From Chlorobiota bacterium (GTDB taxonomy: Bacteria > Bacteroidota > Bacteroidia > Flavobacteriales > Flavobacteriaceae), in assembly GCA_013153655.1 (NCBI GenBank), contig JAADEB010000067.1, forward strand, positions 1-6,401: a stretch of 6,401 bases of DNA, in the 5' to 3' direction. Made by a program: the position numbers and the translations under genes. Below, one piece after another: positions 1 through 6,264 of the stretch (the first letter of the stretch is position 1; every line of letters starts with the position of its first letter). The notes under the pieces were generated by a model. It did not search any database and was not told the DNA's origin. It saw only the letters and a program-made list of their open reading frames with translations.

Positions 1-15
1 TAATATCCGGAAAGA

Positions 16-1125
16 TTATTCCGCTTTGTTGAACAAGACGTTGTTCGGCAAGAATCCGGCGTCGAAACTGCCCACCTTTTGGCCGGTGCCGGCATCGTAA
101 ACGGTCACCGTTCCCGGCGAAGCAAAGTCCTTGGCGTCGGTTACGAAAAGATAACCGTCGTGATAGTAGAGACCGTAAGGTACCGTTACGTCACCCGAAA
201 GGTCGATAAAGGCTTGCGCAGGCAAAGCCGTAGCCGAAACCGGCATCTCGTACAGTTGATTATTTACGATGTAGAACAAACGGTCGCCTTCGGAATCATA
301 GACCATAAAGCGCGGATGTTCGGTGGTTTGGAAGTTCAAATCCAAGGCAACGCTGTTGGTAGCGGGATCGATACGTACGAGGTGGCCGGCGGTTTCGTTG
401 CCCGTCCAGGCCTCGTTTCCGGAGCAGATGACCCATACTTTGTCGTTGTTATCCTTGACGATGTCGGCGGGACGGTCGCCCACTTGGATGTCCGTAATAT
501 GGCGCTTGGCGGCCGGGTCGATGACGCTTACCTTGTTGCGCGACATCCCAACGCCGCTAATGGATACATACACGTTGCCGCCCACGAACACCATTTGGTT
601 GGGACCCAAATCCGTATGGAGCGTATCGGTGACCACGTCGTTTTCCATATCCACCCAGGCCACGTAATCGTCTTCCACATCGGCCCAGTTGGCATCGAAC
701 ACTTCGCCCCAGTTGCTCACCAAGGCATAGCGGTCCGAAACTTTGACCATATAACGCGGACTCCTGATGTGGGAAACCATTTCGGCTTCGCGCTTCATAT
801 TCCAGCGGTCGGCCACAATGATTTTGTTGCTGTTGTTGACCAGGATATACAATTTATCGCCATTGGCCATCATGGATTGCGCCACATCGCCCAAGGGTTG
901 TTGGTCGTTATTTTTGTAGAAAACGCTGTCTTCGCGTTCGCTGAAATCTTCTTTTACGAAGCTGAGCGAAGCGTTGTCGCGCATAAATTGTCCTTCGTTG
1001 AGCACGAAATAACCTCCGTCATACGCACCCTTAGGCGGTATGGGTTCGGGTTCCTTACATGAGCCGGCCAGCAACACGGCGGCCAGCATACCCGTTCCGA
1101 TTTTTTGTAGCAGTTTTTTGTTCAT
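16..1125 (-). CDS. btuG: BtuG-like surface lipoprotein, beta-propeller, vitamin B12 capture
   Basis: This 369-residue protein is predicted to be an outer-membrane, surface-exposed lipoprotein that binds cobalamin and hands it to the TonB-dependent receptor encoded just upstream. Seen: a signal peptide with basic start (MNKKLLQK), a hydrophobic stretch and a lipobox-like AGSC giving Cys23 as the lipidated residue. KEPEP follows directly, an acidic tail like the surface-export signals of Bacteroidota lipoproteins. An early GYFVLNEGQF motif (residues 39-48) and repeated blade-like stretches (KLYILVNN, NVYVSIS, KVSVIDP, KVWVIC, HLVRIDP, GYLFVTD) fit a YncE/DUF5074-type seven-bladed propeller. It starts 31 bp after the receptor stop, so the two are very likely cotranscribed and both controlled by the riboswitch. 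Known: Bacteroides BtuG caps BtuB and binds B12 extremely tightly. The B12 role here is inferred from fold plus context, since YncE-like propellers also occur in other loci. The stop codon lies 16 bases from the window edge, so the downstream neighbour is not visible. Confidence 0.85.
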   Translation of the reverse strand: MNKKLLQKIGTGMLAAVLLAGSCKEPEPIPPKGAYDGGYFVLNEGQFMRDNASLSFVKEDFSEREDSVFYKNNDQQPLGDVAQSMMANGDKLYILVNNSNKIIVADRWNMKREAEMVSHIRSPRYMVKVSDRYALVSNWGEVFDANWADVEDDYVAWVDMENDVVTDTLHTDLGPNQMVFVGGNVYVSISGVGMSRNKVSVIDPAAKRHITDIQVGDRPADIVKDNNDKVWVICSGNEAWTGNETAGHLVRIDPATNSVALDLNFQTTEHPRFMVYDSEGDRLFYIVNNQLYEMPVSATALPAQAFIDLSGDVTVPYGLYYHDGYLFVTDAKDFASPGTVTVYDAGTGQKVGSFDAGFLPNNVLFNKAE

Positions 1126-1156
1126 AATGCGTAAATTTAATATTAATTATTTGATA

Positions 1157-2974
1157 TTATTTCCATATATATTGAAGACTCGAATAAAAATAGCGTCCCG
1201 GCATAGGCCTTCCCGGCATCAGTTCGTAGTAGCGGTTGAAGATATTATCCACACCGGCGGTCAGTTGCCATCCGCCGTAACCGATTCGCGCGTATGCGTT
1301 CCACAGACGGTGTCCGTGCAGATAGGAACGATTGAGGTCGTCGGTGTAGAAAAAGCTTTGGAAGCGGTGGCTCAGGCCCACGGCCACGAAGCGGCGGGAC
1401 CATTCGGCCGAGAGGTTCCACAGGAATTCCGGTGTGTAGGACAGGCGTTTGCCCGTGTGATCGTTCCGGATACGCTGCCAAACATAATGACCGCTAAAAC
1501 ACCAATTGCTCCGGCCGGCGGCCAAGCGGTATTTTCCGTCCCATTCGGCGCCGTAACCCGAAGTGGAAAGGATGTTGACCGGGTGCCACAGGCCGTCTTC
1601 GGCGGGTTTCCAACGAATCAGATTGCGGTTGATACGGTAGAAAAAGGCCGCCCGTACATAAGCATGTTTTCCTCCACGCCGGTAGGCGGCTTCGGCCTCG
1701 TAATTGCGCTCGGGAAGTAAGGAAGGATTTCCGCCCGGCTGCCAATACAGATCGTTGAAGGAGGGTAACCGGTAATTGGAACCCAGATTCAGAGACAGGC
1801 GGCTACGTTTGTCCGGCCGGTAGGCGCCGTAGACAAAACCCGTCAGCGGCGAATGACCGCGGCGATACCACAAAGCACCCGCGGCGGTTTCCCATTGCCA
1901 AGGCCCTTTCCTGCCTCCGGCGCCGGCCAACAACCGCAAAGTGGTACGCACATGCGGACCGAAAGCCATGCTTTCGGCATCAATCCGGCGCAAATCGGCT
2001 TTGGCAAACCAATGCCGGTTTTCTTGCAGCGCATAATTGACTTCGCCTATGGCCATACGGGTGACCGCCTTTCCGCGACCGGAGGGAACGTCCGTCCCTG
2101 TGTGGAAATAGGTATAGGATTCGTCCGTATGTGCCAAGCGTGCCGTCCACTGCCAAGCGGTGCCCGGATTGCTTTCGGCGGTAAAAACGTAGCGGTTTTG
2201 GCCTTGAAGCAGGCGTGCGGCGGAGGATGTGGTCAATGTGCCCGGCAGGAGACGGTCGGAGCGGGAGCGAAACATTTCCAGTCGCCATTCGGTCCGGTCC
2301 GAACGGTAGCCCAGTCCGGCATTGTAATGATATTGAAGGCGCCGCGCATGTCGGTTGACATAATTTTTTTCGGGAATGCGAAACCGGTTGGCATCATTGA
2401 GAAAATCGCCGCCGGCATAACCGGCCCACCGGCCTTGGCGATGGCGAAACTTGGCCGCCACATGTCTTTTGCCGAAAGCGCCGTAACCCAAACGCACCAG
2501 CAGGGGAGGTGCGGGTGCCCACATGCGGTTTTCCAACACCACGGCTCCGGCCATGGCGCCGCTTCCGTAGAGCATGGACATACCGCCGCGATACACTTGC
2601 AGGCGGTCGGCCAGGAGGATGCTCAACGTATTGAGATCAGTTTGGCCGTTGAGAGGCGAATTGAGCGGAATGCCGTTCCACACCACTTGGGTGTGCGACG
2701 GCGAGGCACCGCGCATGCTGATACCGGCGGTCATGCCGTTGCCGTATTCACGGATTTGCAAGGAGGTGGACAGGAATATTTGGTCGCGCAAGGTTTGCGC
2801 ACCGGCATGCACGGACGAATCGGTAAAAACGTACACCGAATCGTCGAGCGCCTTGCGCAGGGGTTCCACATCCAGAAATACGGTTTGTAGGGTATGAAGG
2901 CGGAGGCTATCGGTTTGTGCCCAAAAAGCGCCGGGAATCAAAAAAAACGATATGTATGCCAACAAATTTTTCAT
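1157..2974 (-). CDS. btuB: BtuB-like TonB-dependent cobalamin receptor
   Basis: This 605-residue outer-membrane receptor is predicted to import cobalamin using energy passed from TonB-ExbBD. The start at 2974 (MKNLLAYISFF) gives a clean signal peptide ending near AFWAQ (residue 20). An in-frame ATG at 3091 would add 39 arginine-rich residues translated from riboswitch sequence and is rejected. A plug domain spans about residues 55-150, with the hallmarks GISMRGASPSHTQVVWNGIP (85-104), LADRLQVYRGG and SMLYGSGAMAGAV. The rest is a 22-strand-type barrel rich in alternating aromatic strands, with the motif FNDLYWQPGGNP typical of Bacteroidota BtuB-like receptors, and a C-terminal strand RYFYSSLQYIWK. 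The length is close to that of E. coli BtuB. The cobalamin riboswitch directly upstream and the BtuG-like lipoprotein downstream make B12, or a related corrinoid, by far the best substrate guess. The exact TonB box is not obvious; TLQTVFLD (residues 28-35) is a candidate. Confidence 0.93.
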   Translation of the reverse strand: MKNLLAYISFFLIPGAFWAQTDSLRLHTLQTVFLDVEPLRKALDDSVYVFTDSSVHAGAQTLRDQIFLSTSLQIREYGNGMTAGISMRGASPSHTQVVWNGIPLNSPLNGQTDLNTLSILLADRLQVYRGGMSMLYGSGAMAGAVVLENRMWAPAPPLLVRLGYGAFGKRHVAAKFRHRQGRWAGYAGGDFLNDANRFRIPEKNYVNRHARRLQYHYNAGLGYRSDRTEWRLEMFRSRSDRLLPGTLTTSSAARLLQGQNRYVFTAESNPGTAWQWTARLAHTDESYTYFHTGTDVPSGRGKAVTRMAIGEVNYALQENRHWFAKADLRRIDAESMAFGPHVRTTLRLLAGAGGRKGPWQWETAAGALWYRRGHSPLTGFVYGAYRPDKRSRLSLNLGSNYRLPSFNDLYWQPGGNPSLLPERNYEAEAAYRRGGKHAYVRAAFFYRINRNLIRWKPAEDGLWHPVNILSTSGYGAEWDGKYRLAAGRSNWCFSGHYVWQRIRNDHTGKRLSYTPEFLWNLSAEWSRRFVAVGLSHRFQSFFYTDDLNRSYLHGHRLWNAYARIGYGGWQLTAGVDNIFNRYYELMPGRPMPGRYFYSSLQYIWK

Positions 2975-2981
2975 ATGCCCG

Positions 2982-3002
2982 GAACCTTTCCTCCGAAGGT
3001 TC
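2982..3002 (-). promoter_or_regulatory. Hairpin with GGAGG in its loop, likely riboswitch expression platform
   Basis: On the minus strand GAACCTT (2996-3002) pairs perfectly with AAGGTTC (2982-2988), enclosing a 7-base loop CGGAGGA. The loop contains GGAGG (2990-2994), the only strong Shine-Dalgarno-like string before btuB. It lies 15 bases from the ATG, and the stem ends 7 bases before the ATG, inside the ribosome footprint. No U-tract follows the stem, so a Rho-independent terminator is unlikely and translational control fits better. In many cobalamin riboswitches a hairpin at this place docks onto a loop of the aptamer when B12 is bound. I could not find a convincing complementary loop by eye, so that part is inference. 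Confidence 0.6.
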
Positions 3003-3019
3003 GTTTTTTGTGGGTTAGC

Positions 3020-3180
3020 GGATTTAGCAGGTCTCCTGGCTCGCCGCCTACTTCCGGCGCCTTCCCGCCCGCCTTTGGCGGACAGTGGCATTATGCCGGC
3101 AGCGTTGCGGACTCACAGTTGCGGGGACAGCCCGGGATTTGCACCCGGTTCCCTTTTAATCCGTGATCGGAACTAAATCC
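3020..3180 (-). ncRNA. Cobalamin (B12) riboswitch aptamer
   Basis: All conserved blocks of the cobalamin riboswitch family appear in order on the minus strand. They are a GGGAACC...GGTGCAAATCC segment, CCCCGCAACTGT (3115-3126), GCCACTG (3083-3089), GGGAAGGC (3059-3066) and the B12 box AGCCAGGAGACCTGCT (3026-3041). The closing P1 stem is a perfect 8-bp match of GGATTTAG (3173-3180) with CTAAATCC (3020-3027). A peripheral helix, CCGCC-AAA-GGCGG, is inserted between GCCACTG and GGGAAGGC. The element sits about 45 bases upstream of the btuB start and is expected to shut the operon off when adenosyl- or other cobalamin is plentiful. Which cobalamin form it prefers cannot be read safely by eye. Confidence 0.97.
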
Positions 3181-3185
3181 AAGGA

Positions 3186-3193
3186 CAAATATA
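3186..3193 (-). promoter_or_regulatory. Promoter -7 box of the riboswitch-btuB-btuG operon
   Basis: The minus strand reads TATATTTG, a perfect match to the Bacteroidota -7 consensus TAnnTTTG. The box ends 5 bases before the first base of the aptamer P1 stem (3180), so transcription would start at or within a few bases of the riboswitch. No well-placed -33 TTG is present: TTG triplets occur upstream at spacers of about 11 and 24 bases, not the usual 19-21. Confidence therefore rests on the -7 box and its position. Confidence 0.7.
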
Positions 3194-3461
3194 CAGTTTT
3201 TTTTCAAGTTTTCGTTCCAAAAAAGTTCCCCTTGAATCTCATTTTCCATGTTTTATATTTTCGATGTACTCCATTCATAAATCCGCAAAAAAGTCATGCT
3301 CGAAATTACTTTGCATTAAGCTTAACAAATAAACGGCAAACAAAACTTTCCCCGGTTGAATCCGGCGAAAATACAAACCATCGACAGACATTATTTATTC
3401 TAAATTGTAATAAAGATCTTCTATTTATCCGATAAGTTATGTCACTATCCACTAAAATTGA

Positions 3462-3493
3462 TTTAAATTCAAGTATAATTGTTTTAAATTCAA
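3462..3493. repeat. Pair of 11-bp direct repeats spaced 21 bp
   Basis: TTTAAATTCAA occurs at 3462-3472 and again at 3483-3493. The two copies start exactly 21 bp apart, about two turns of the helix, so they face the same side of DNA. The second copy runs into an imperfect inverted repeat, AATTC...GAATT (3488-3507). They lie 30-60 bp upstream of the candidate promoter of the rightward gene, a natural place for an activator or repressor site. The sequence is AT-rich, so chance similarity is possible. Confidence 0.4.
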
Positions 3494-3526
3494 TAATATT
3501 GGAATTAACGCTATAAAATGTTAAAC

Positions 3527-3556
3527 TTGAAAATTTTTTTTTGTAATTTACGTTGC
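3527..3556 (+). promoter_or_regulatory. Candidate promoter of the exported barrel gene
   Basis: A TTG at 3527-3529 is followed, after 19 bases, by TACGTTGC (3549-3556). This resembles the Bacteroidota -33 TTG and -7 TAnnTTTG elements with the usual spacing, though the -7 box departs from consensus at its last two positions. Transcription would begin near 3562 and leave a leader of only about 10 bases before the ATG at 3573. No other box in the vicinity fits better. Confidence 0.45.
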
Positions 3557-3572
3557 TTTAAAAAATATCATT

Positions 3573-4820
3573 ATGAAAAAACTTTTCCCGGTTCTTATGG
3601 CCATCATGTTTTTTTCCCTTGGCCGGGGACAAGAATCCAAGCTCAAAATCTTTTTGGATTGCCAAACTTCATGTTACAGCACCTTTTTGAAACAAAATCT
3701 GCAAGGTGTGGAATTTGTACGCGACCGCCATGTGGCCGATGTTTATATCATGATCAACAGCCAAACCAACGGCAGCGGCGGCCAAACTTATTATATCGAA
3801 ACGGAAGGTCAGGGAAAATTCCGGGATATTAAACAACAAATTTCTTTCAACACCCATCCCGATATGCAAGAGGAAGAAATACGTGAGAAATTGTTCAAAT
3901 ATATCAAGCTCGTACTTACCCGCTATTGGACGGAAGCCGGCATGGACGATTTGTTCGATGTTCGATTGAACCGGCCTCGCGAAGCCGTCGAAACACGCGA
4001 TAAATGGAACCATTGGGTTTTTCGCTTGGGCGTATCGGGATTCGGCAATGGCGACAGCAATTATTCGTCCTTCAACTACCACACCAGTTTCAGCGCACGC
4101 CAGGTAAAGGAAGATCATAAATTCCGGCTCTCCATGTATTATTCCAAAGGAAACCGGAAATATACCTACGGCACTCAAACCATCCGTGCCACGCAGGAAC
4201 GGGTTGCGCTGCATTCCTCCGAAGTATTGAGCATCAACGATCATTGGTCCTACGGCTTTTTCGGCGGTATGTCGCGTTCGCTTTACAGCAATTACCGTTT
4301 TTCGGGTTATGCCAAGGCGGGCGTGGAATACAATTTTTTTCCCTATTCGCAATCGTCCAAACACATGCTCACCCTAAGCATGAAATTGGGACCGGAACGC
4401 TATGTTTATTTCGAAAAAACCATTTTCGGCAAGAATAAGGAAACCGTTGTGGAAGGCAATTTGGACTTGGGTATGAACATCATCCGGAAATGGGGCAGTT
4501 TGAACGGCGGGGTTTCGTACAGCCAATATTTGGGCCGTCCGGAACTTCATTCCTTCGATTTCTATTCGGGCATACAACTGCGGCTGGCCAAAGGATTGAA
4601 TTTCAACGTATCGGGTAATTACAGCATCATTCATGACAAAATCAACATCGCCGCCGGAGGTGCCACTTTGGAAGAAACCCTCTTGCGACAGAAGGAGTTG
4701 ATGTCCAGTTACAGCTTTTTTGTAAGCGCAGGATTGAGCTATTCGTTCGGTTCCATTTACAATACCATTGTTAATCCCCGCTTCGGTGGAGGCGAAGGCC
4801 ACAGGGTATATTTTTTCTAA
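3573..4820 (+). CDS. Uncharacterised exported protein with N-terminal alpha/beta domain and outer-membrane barrel
   Basis: I cannot assign a function to this 415-residue protein. Residues 1-20 form a signal peptide (MKKLFPVLMAIMFFSLGRGQ). Residues 24-130 look like a small periplasmic alpha/beta domain: strand LKIFLDC, helix, strands EFVRDRHVADVYIMI, TYYIETEG and IKQQISFN, then a long helix (about 99-122). Its only two cysteines, C30 and C34 (CxxxC), could form a disulfide. The order of elements recalls the TolB or CsgG type of N-terminal domain, which is inference. Residues about 145-395 consist of roughly a dozen alternating amphipathic strands ending in turns, as in an outer-membrane barrel. 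The end, FGSIYNTIVNPRF plus a terminal VYFF, carries aromatic residues as expected for barrel assembly. Similar proteins with an LDCQ-type start and an NPRF-type end are, to my recollection, widespread but uncharacterised. The ATG at 3573 is preceded by an A/T-rich stretch, not a Shine-Dalgarno. It has its own promoter and is transcribed away from the B12 operon. Confidence 0.85.
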   Translation: MKKLFPVLMAIMFFSLGRGQESKLKIFLDCQTSCYSTFLKQNLQGVEFVRDRHVADVYIMINSQTNGSGGQTYYIETEGQGKFRDIKQQISFNTHPDMQEEEIREKLFKYIKLVLTRYWTEAGMDDLFDVRLNRPREAVETRDKWNHWVFRLGVSGFGNGDSNYSSFNYHTSFSARQVKEDHKFRLSMYYSKGNRKYTYGTQTIRATQERVALHSSEVLSINDHWSYGFFGGMSRSLYSNYRFSGYAKAGVEYNFFPYSQSSKHMLTLSMKLGPERYVYFEKTIFGKNKETVVEGNLDLGMNIIRKWGSLNGGVSYSQYLGRPELHSFDFYSGIQLRLAKGLNFNVSGNYSIIHDKINIAAGGATLEETLLRQKELMSSYSFFVSAGLSYSFGSIYNTIVNPRFGGGEGHRVYFF

Positions 4821-4850
4821 CCCGCCGGACAAAAATCATCCTGTTTCCTT

Positions 4851-4867
4851 ACCGGCGGAAAGCCGGT
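4851..4867 (+). terminator. GC-rich hairpin after the barrel gene (weak terminator candidate)
   Basis: ACCGGC (4851-4856) pairs perfectly with GCCGGT (4862-4867) around a GGAAA loop, 31 bases after the stop of the barrel gene. What follows is TTCCCC and not a T-run, so it is at best a weak intrinsic terminator. It also lies just upstream of the next gene's -7 box, in the space where a -33 element would be. A competing partner, CCGCCGG at 4822-4828, can pair with CCGGCGG at 4852-4858. Confidence 0.4.
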
Positions 4868-4882
4868 TTCCCCATTCCTGAC

Positions 4883-4890
4883 TATCTTTG
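4883..4890 (+). promoter_or_regulatory. Promoter -7 box of the U32 gene
   Basis: TATCTTTG matches the Bacteroidota -7 consensus TAnnTTTG perfectly. The start site would fall near 4896, giving a leader of about a dozen bases before the ATG at 4909. This supports the chosen start over the internal ATG at 4921. No clear TTG lies at the expected distance upstream, where the GC-rich hairpin sits instead. Confidence 0.65.
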
Positions 4891-4908
4891 CATGCATAAA
4901 ATCCACCT

Positions 4909-6150
4909 ATGAACAAAAGAATGGAAATTATGGCGCCAGCGGGCGATTTCGAAAGCCTTCAAGCCGCCATCGACAACGGTGCCGATTCGGTTTATTTCGG
5001 TGTGGAACAATTGAATATGCGTGCACGGTCGAGCCGGAATTTCCGGACGGACGACCTGGCCGAAATCCGGCGGCGTACGGCCCGGGCAGGCGTCAAAGCC
5101 TACCTGACCCTCAACACCGTACTCTACGACCACGATTTACCCGTAGCCCGCCGGCTCATCCGGCGCGCCAAAGACGAAGGAATGGATGCGGTGATCGTGT
5201 CGGACCAAGCCGCCATTTTTATGGCCCGTGAAGCGGGTATTCCCATTCATCTTTCCACACAATTGAATATCAGCAATACCGAATCGCTTAAATTTTACGC
5301 CGGCTATGCCGAAACGGCGGTGTTGAGCCGCGAGCTCAGTCTGAGACAAGTGGCCCACATTACCGAACAAATTCGCCGCCAAAACATTACCGGCCCGTCG
5401 GGCAAAACCGTCAAAATCGAAATTTTCGCCCACGGTGCACTCTGTATGGCCATATCCGGAAAATGTTACCTAAGCCTGCACACCTATCATTCCTCGGCCA
5501 ACAGGGGAGCCTGCAAACAAAACTGCCGGCATCCTTACCTGGTGATCGACAAGGAAACGGGAATGGAATTGGAAATCGACAACGAATATATCATGTCGCC
5601 CAAAGACTTGATGACCGTAAACTTCCTGGACGAAATCGGTGCGGCGGGAGTGGACATCCTGAAAATAGAAGGACGGGCACGCTCGGCGGATTATGTGGCC
5701 GTTACCACCCGCGTGTATCGCGAAGCGGCCGAAGCCGTGGCCAACGGCACCTACAACAAACAAAAGGCGGAGGAATGGGTAAAACGGTTGGCCACCGTGT
5801 ACAACCGCGGTTTTTGGGACGGTTACTACCTGGGACGCCGCTTGGGTGAATGGGCCAATCCCGGAAACCAAGCCGTCCGAAAAAAAATCTATGTGGGACG
5901 CGGACAAAAATATTATGCCAAAGCCGGCGTGGGTGAATTCCTTATCGAAGCCTTCGAACTTCAAAAAGGCGACCGGGTGATGATCATCGGTCCTTCGCTG
6001 GGCGTAAGGGAAATCACCCTGGATGAATTCTATGTAAACGACCGGCCGGGTACCCGCGCCGCCAAAGGAGATGTCCTGTCCGTAAAATTCCCCGAAAAAA
6101 TCCGGCCTTCGGACAAAATCTACAAAATTGTGGAACCGGATTCCGTGTAA
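4909..6150 (+). CDS. trhP: U32-family protein, probable TrhP-type tRNA U34 hydroxylation enzyme
   Basis: This 413-residue protein belongs to peptidase family U32, whose studied members of this size act on tRNA and not as proteases. The closest type is TrhP (E. coli YegQ, B. subtilis YrrN/YrrO), which makes 5-hydroxyuridine at tRNA position 34 with prephenate as hydroxyl donor. Seen: an N-terminal barrel-like part starting MEIMAPAGDFESLQAAIDNGADSVYFG (residues 5-31), then IHLSTQLNISN (113-123). The U32 signature core is HGALCMAISGKC (175-186) followed by NRGACKQNCRHPY (198-210). The only four cysteines, C179, C186, C202 and C206, all fall in this core and are candidates for an iron-sulfur cluster. 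DILKIEGRARSADYV (249-263) is another family motif. Residues about 327-408 match the small U32 C-terminal domain (VGEFLIEAFELQKGDRVMIIGP). Length is near that of YrrO and somewhat shorter than YegQ. RlhA-type rRNA hydroxylases share the core but are usually longer. The cysteine role is inferred by analogy with related U32 proteins. Confidence 0.85.
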   Translation: MNKRMEIMAPAGDFESLQAAIDNGADSVYFGVEQLNMRARSSRNFRTDDLAEIRRRTARAGVKAYLTLNTVLYDHDLPVARRLIRRAKDEGMDAVIVSDQAAIFMAREAGIPIHLSTQLNISNTESLKFYAGYAETAVLSRELSLRQVAHITEQIRRQNITGPSGKTVKIEIFAHGALCMAISGKCYLSLHTYHSSANRGACKQNCRHPYLVIDKETGMELEIDNEYIMSPKDLMTVNFLDEIGAAGVDILKIEGRARSADYVAVTTRVYREAAEAVANGTYNKQKAEEWVKRLATVYNRGFWDGYYLGRRLGEWANPGNQAVRKKIYVGRGQKYYAKAGVGEFLIEAFELQKGDRVMIIGPSLGVREITLDEFYVNDRPGTRAAKGDVLSVKFPEKIRPSDKIYKIVEPDSV

Positions 6151-6165
6151 ACCTGGGGGATTTCC

Positions 6166-6181
6166 GTTAAATCGTTGAATG
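6166..6181. repeat. 8-bp tandem repeat, two units (GTTAAATC type)
   Basis: GTTAAATC is followed immediately by the degenerate copy GTTGAATG. The same 8-mer recurs as a three-unit array at 6265-6288, so copies of one repeat bracket the 6-mer and 7-mer arrays in between. Confidence 0.55.
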
Positions 6182-6190
6182 GAAAAAAAA

Positions 6191-6214
6191 CTTTAACTTT
6201 AACCTTAATTTTAA
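6191..6214. repeat. 6-bp tandem repeat, four units (CTTTAA)
   Basis: Four units stay in exact 6-base phase: CTTTAA, CTTTAA, CCTTAA, TTTTAA. The last two differ from the first by one base each. The array follows directly on an A-run (6183-6190). Confidence 0.7.
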
Positions 6215-6225
6215 CTGGTTTAGGG

Positions 6226-6260
6226 ATTTAGGATTTAGGATTTGGGCATTAGGATTTGGT
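6226..6260. repeat. 7-bp tandem repeat, five units (ATTTAGG)
   Basis: Five units in 7-base phase read ATTTAGG, ATTTAGG, ATTTGGG, CATTAGG, ATTTGGT. A further GTTTAGG copy at 6218-6224 lies one base out of phase. Units decay towards the right end. Confidence 0.75.
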
Positions 6261-6264
6261 TTTT

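Larger units (their letters stand above)
3181..3572. other. AT-rich divergent intergenic region
   Basis: About 390 bp separate the B12 leader from the rightward barrel gene. The region is strongly AT-rich compared with the flanking genes and holds no convincing coding frame. It contains the B12 operon -7 box at its left end and a candidate promoter for the rightward gene at its right end. Between them lie a short palindrome, TTATC-C-GATAA (3425-3435), and the 21-bp-spaced direct repeats listed separately. A plus-strand frame from about 3163 to 3435 begins inside the riboswitch and has no recognisable protein character. Confidence 0.7.

Noticed and set aside
8..23. CGGAA...TTCCG inverted repeat over the btuG stop codon
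   Set aside because: Only 5 bp with no T-run visible before the window edge; too weak to call a terminator.
79..1062. Long open frame on the plus strand opposite the BtuG-like gene
   Set aside because: It is the antisense shadow of a well-supported lipoprotein gene and its translation is His/Val-rich with no signal peptide or family resemblance.
1853..2890. 345-codon open frame on the plus strand opposite btuB
   Set aside because: Antisense shadow of the receptor; composition is typical of reverse-strand reading of a GC-rich gene, with no recognisable motif or plausible promoter.
3020..3027. Riboswitch P1 strand GGATTTAG resembles the 7-mer repeat unit near 6230
   Set aside because: An 8-base match in low-complexity sequence is expected by chance and the P1 match is explained by pairing with 3173-3180.
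3163..3435. 90-codon plus-strand frame in the divergent intergenic region
   Set aside because: It starts inside the riboswitch, has no good start context and runs through AT-rich promoter DNA.
3518..3832. Plus-strand frame overlapping the start of the barrel gene in another phase
   Set aside because: It covers the promoter and signal-peptide region of the real gene; its protein loses any pattern after the overlap.
6219..6225. TTTAGGG, identical to a plant-type telomere repeat
   Set aside because: A single exact copy inside a degenerate bacterial 7-mer array; coincidence of low-complexity sequence.
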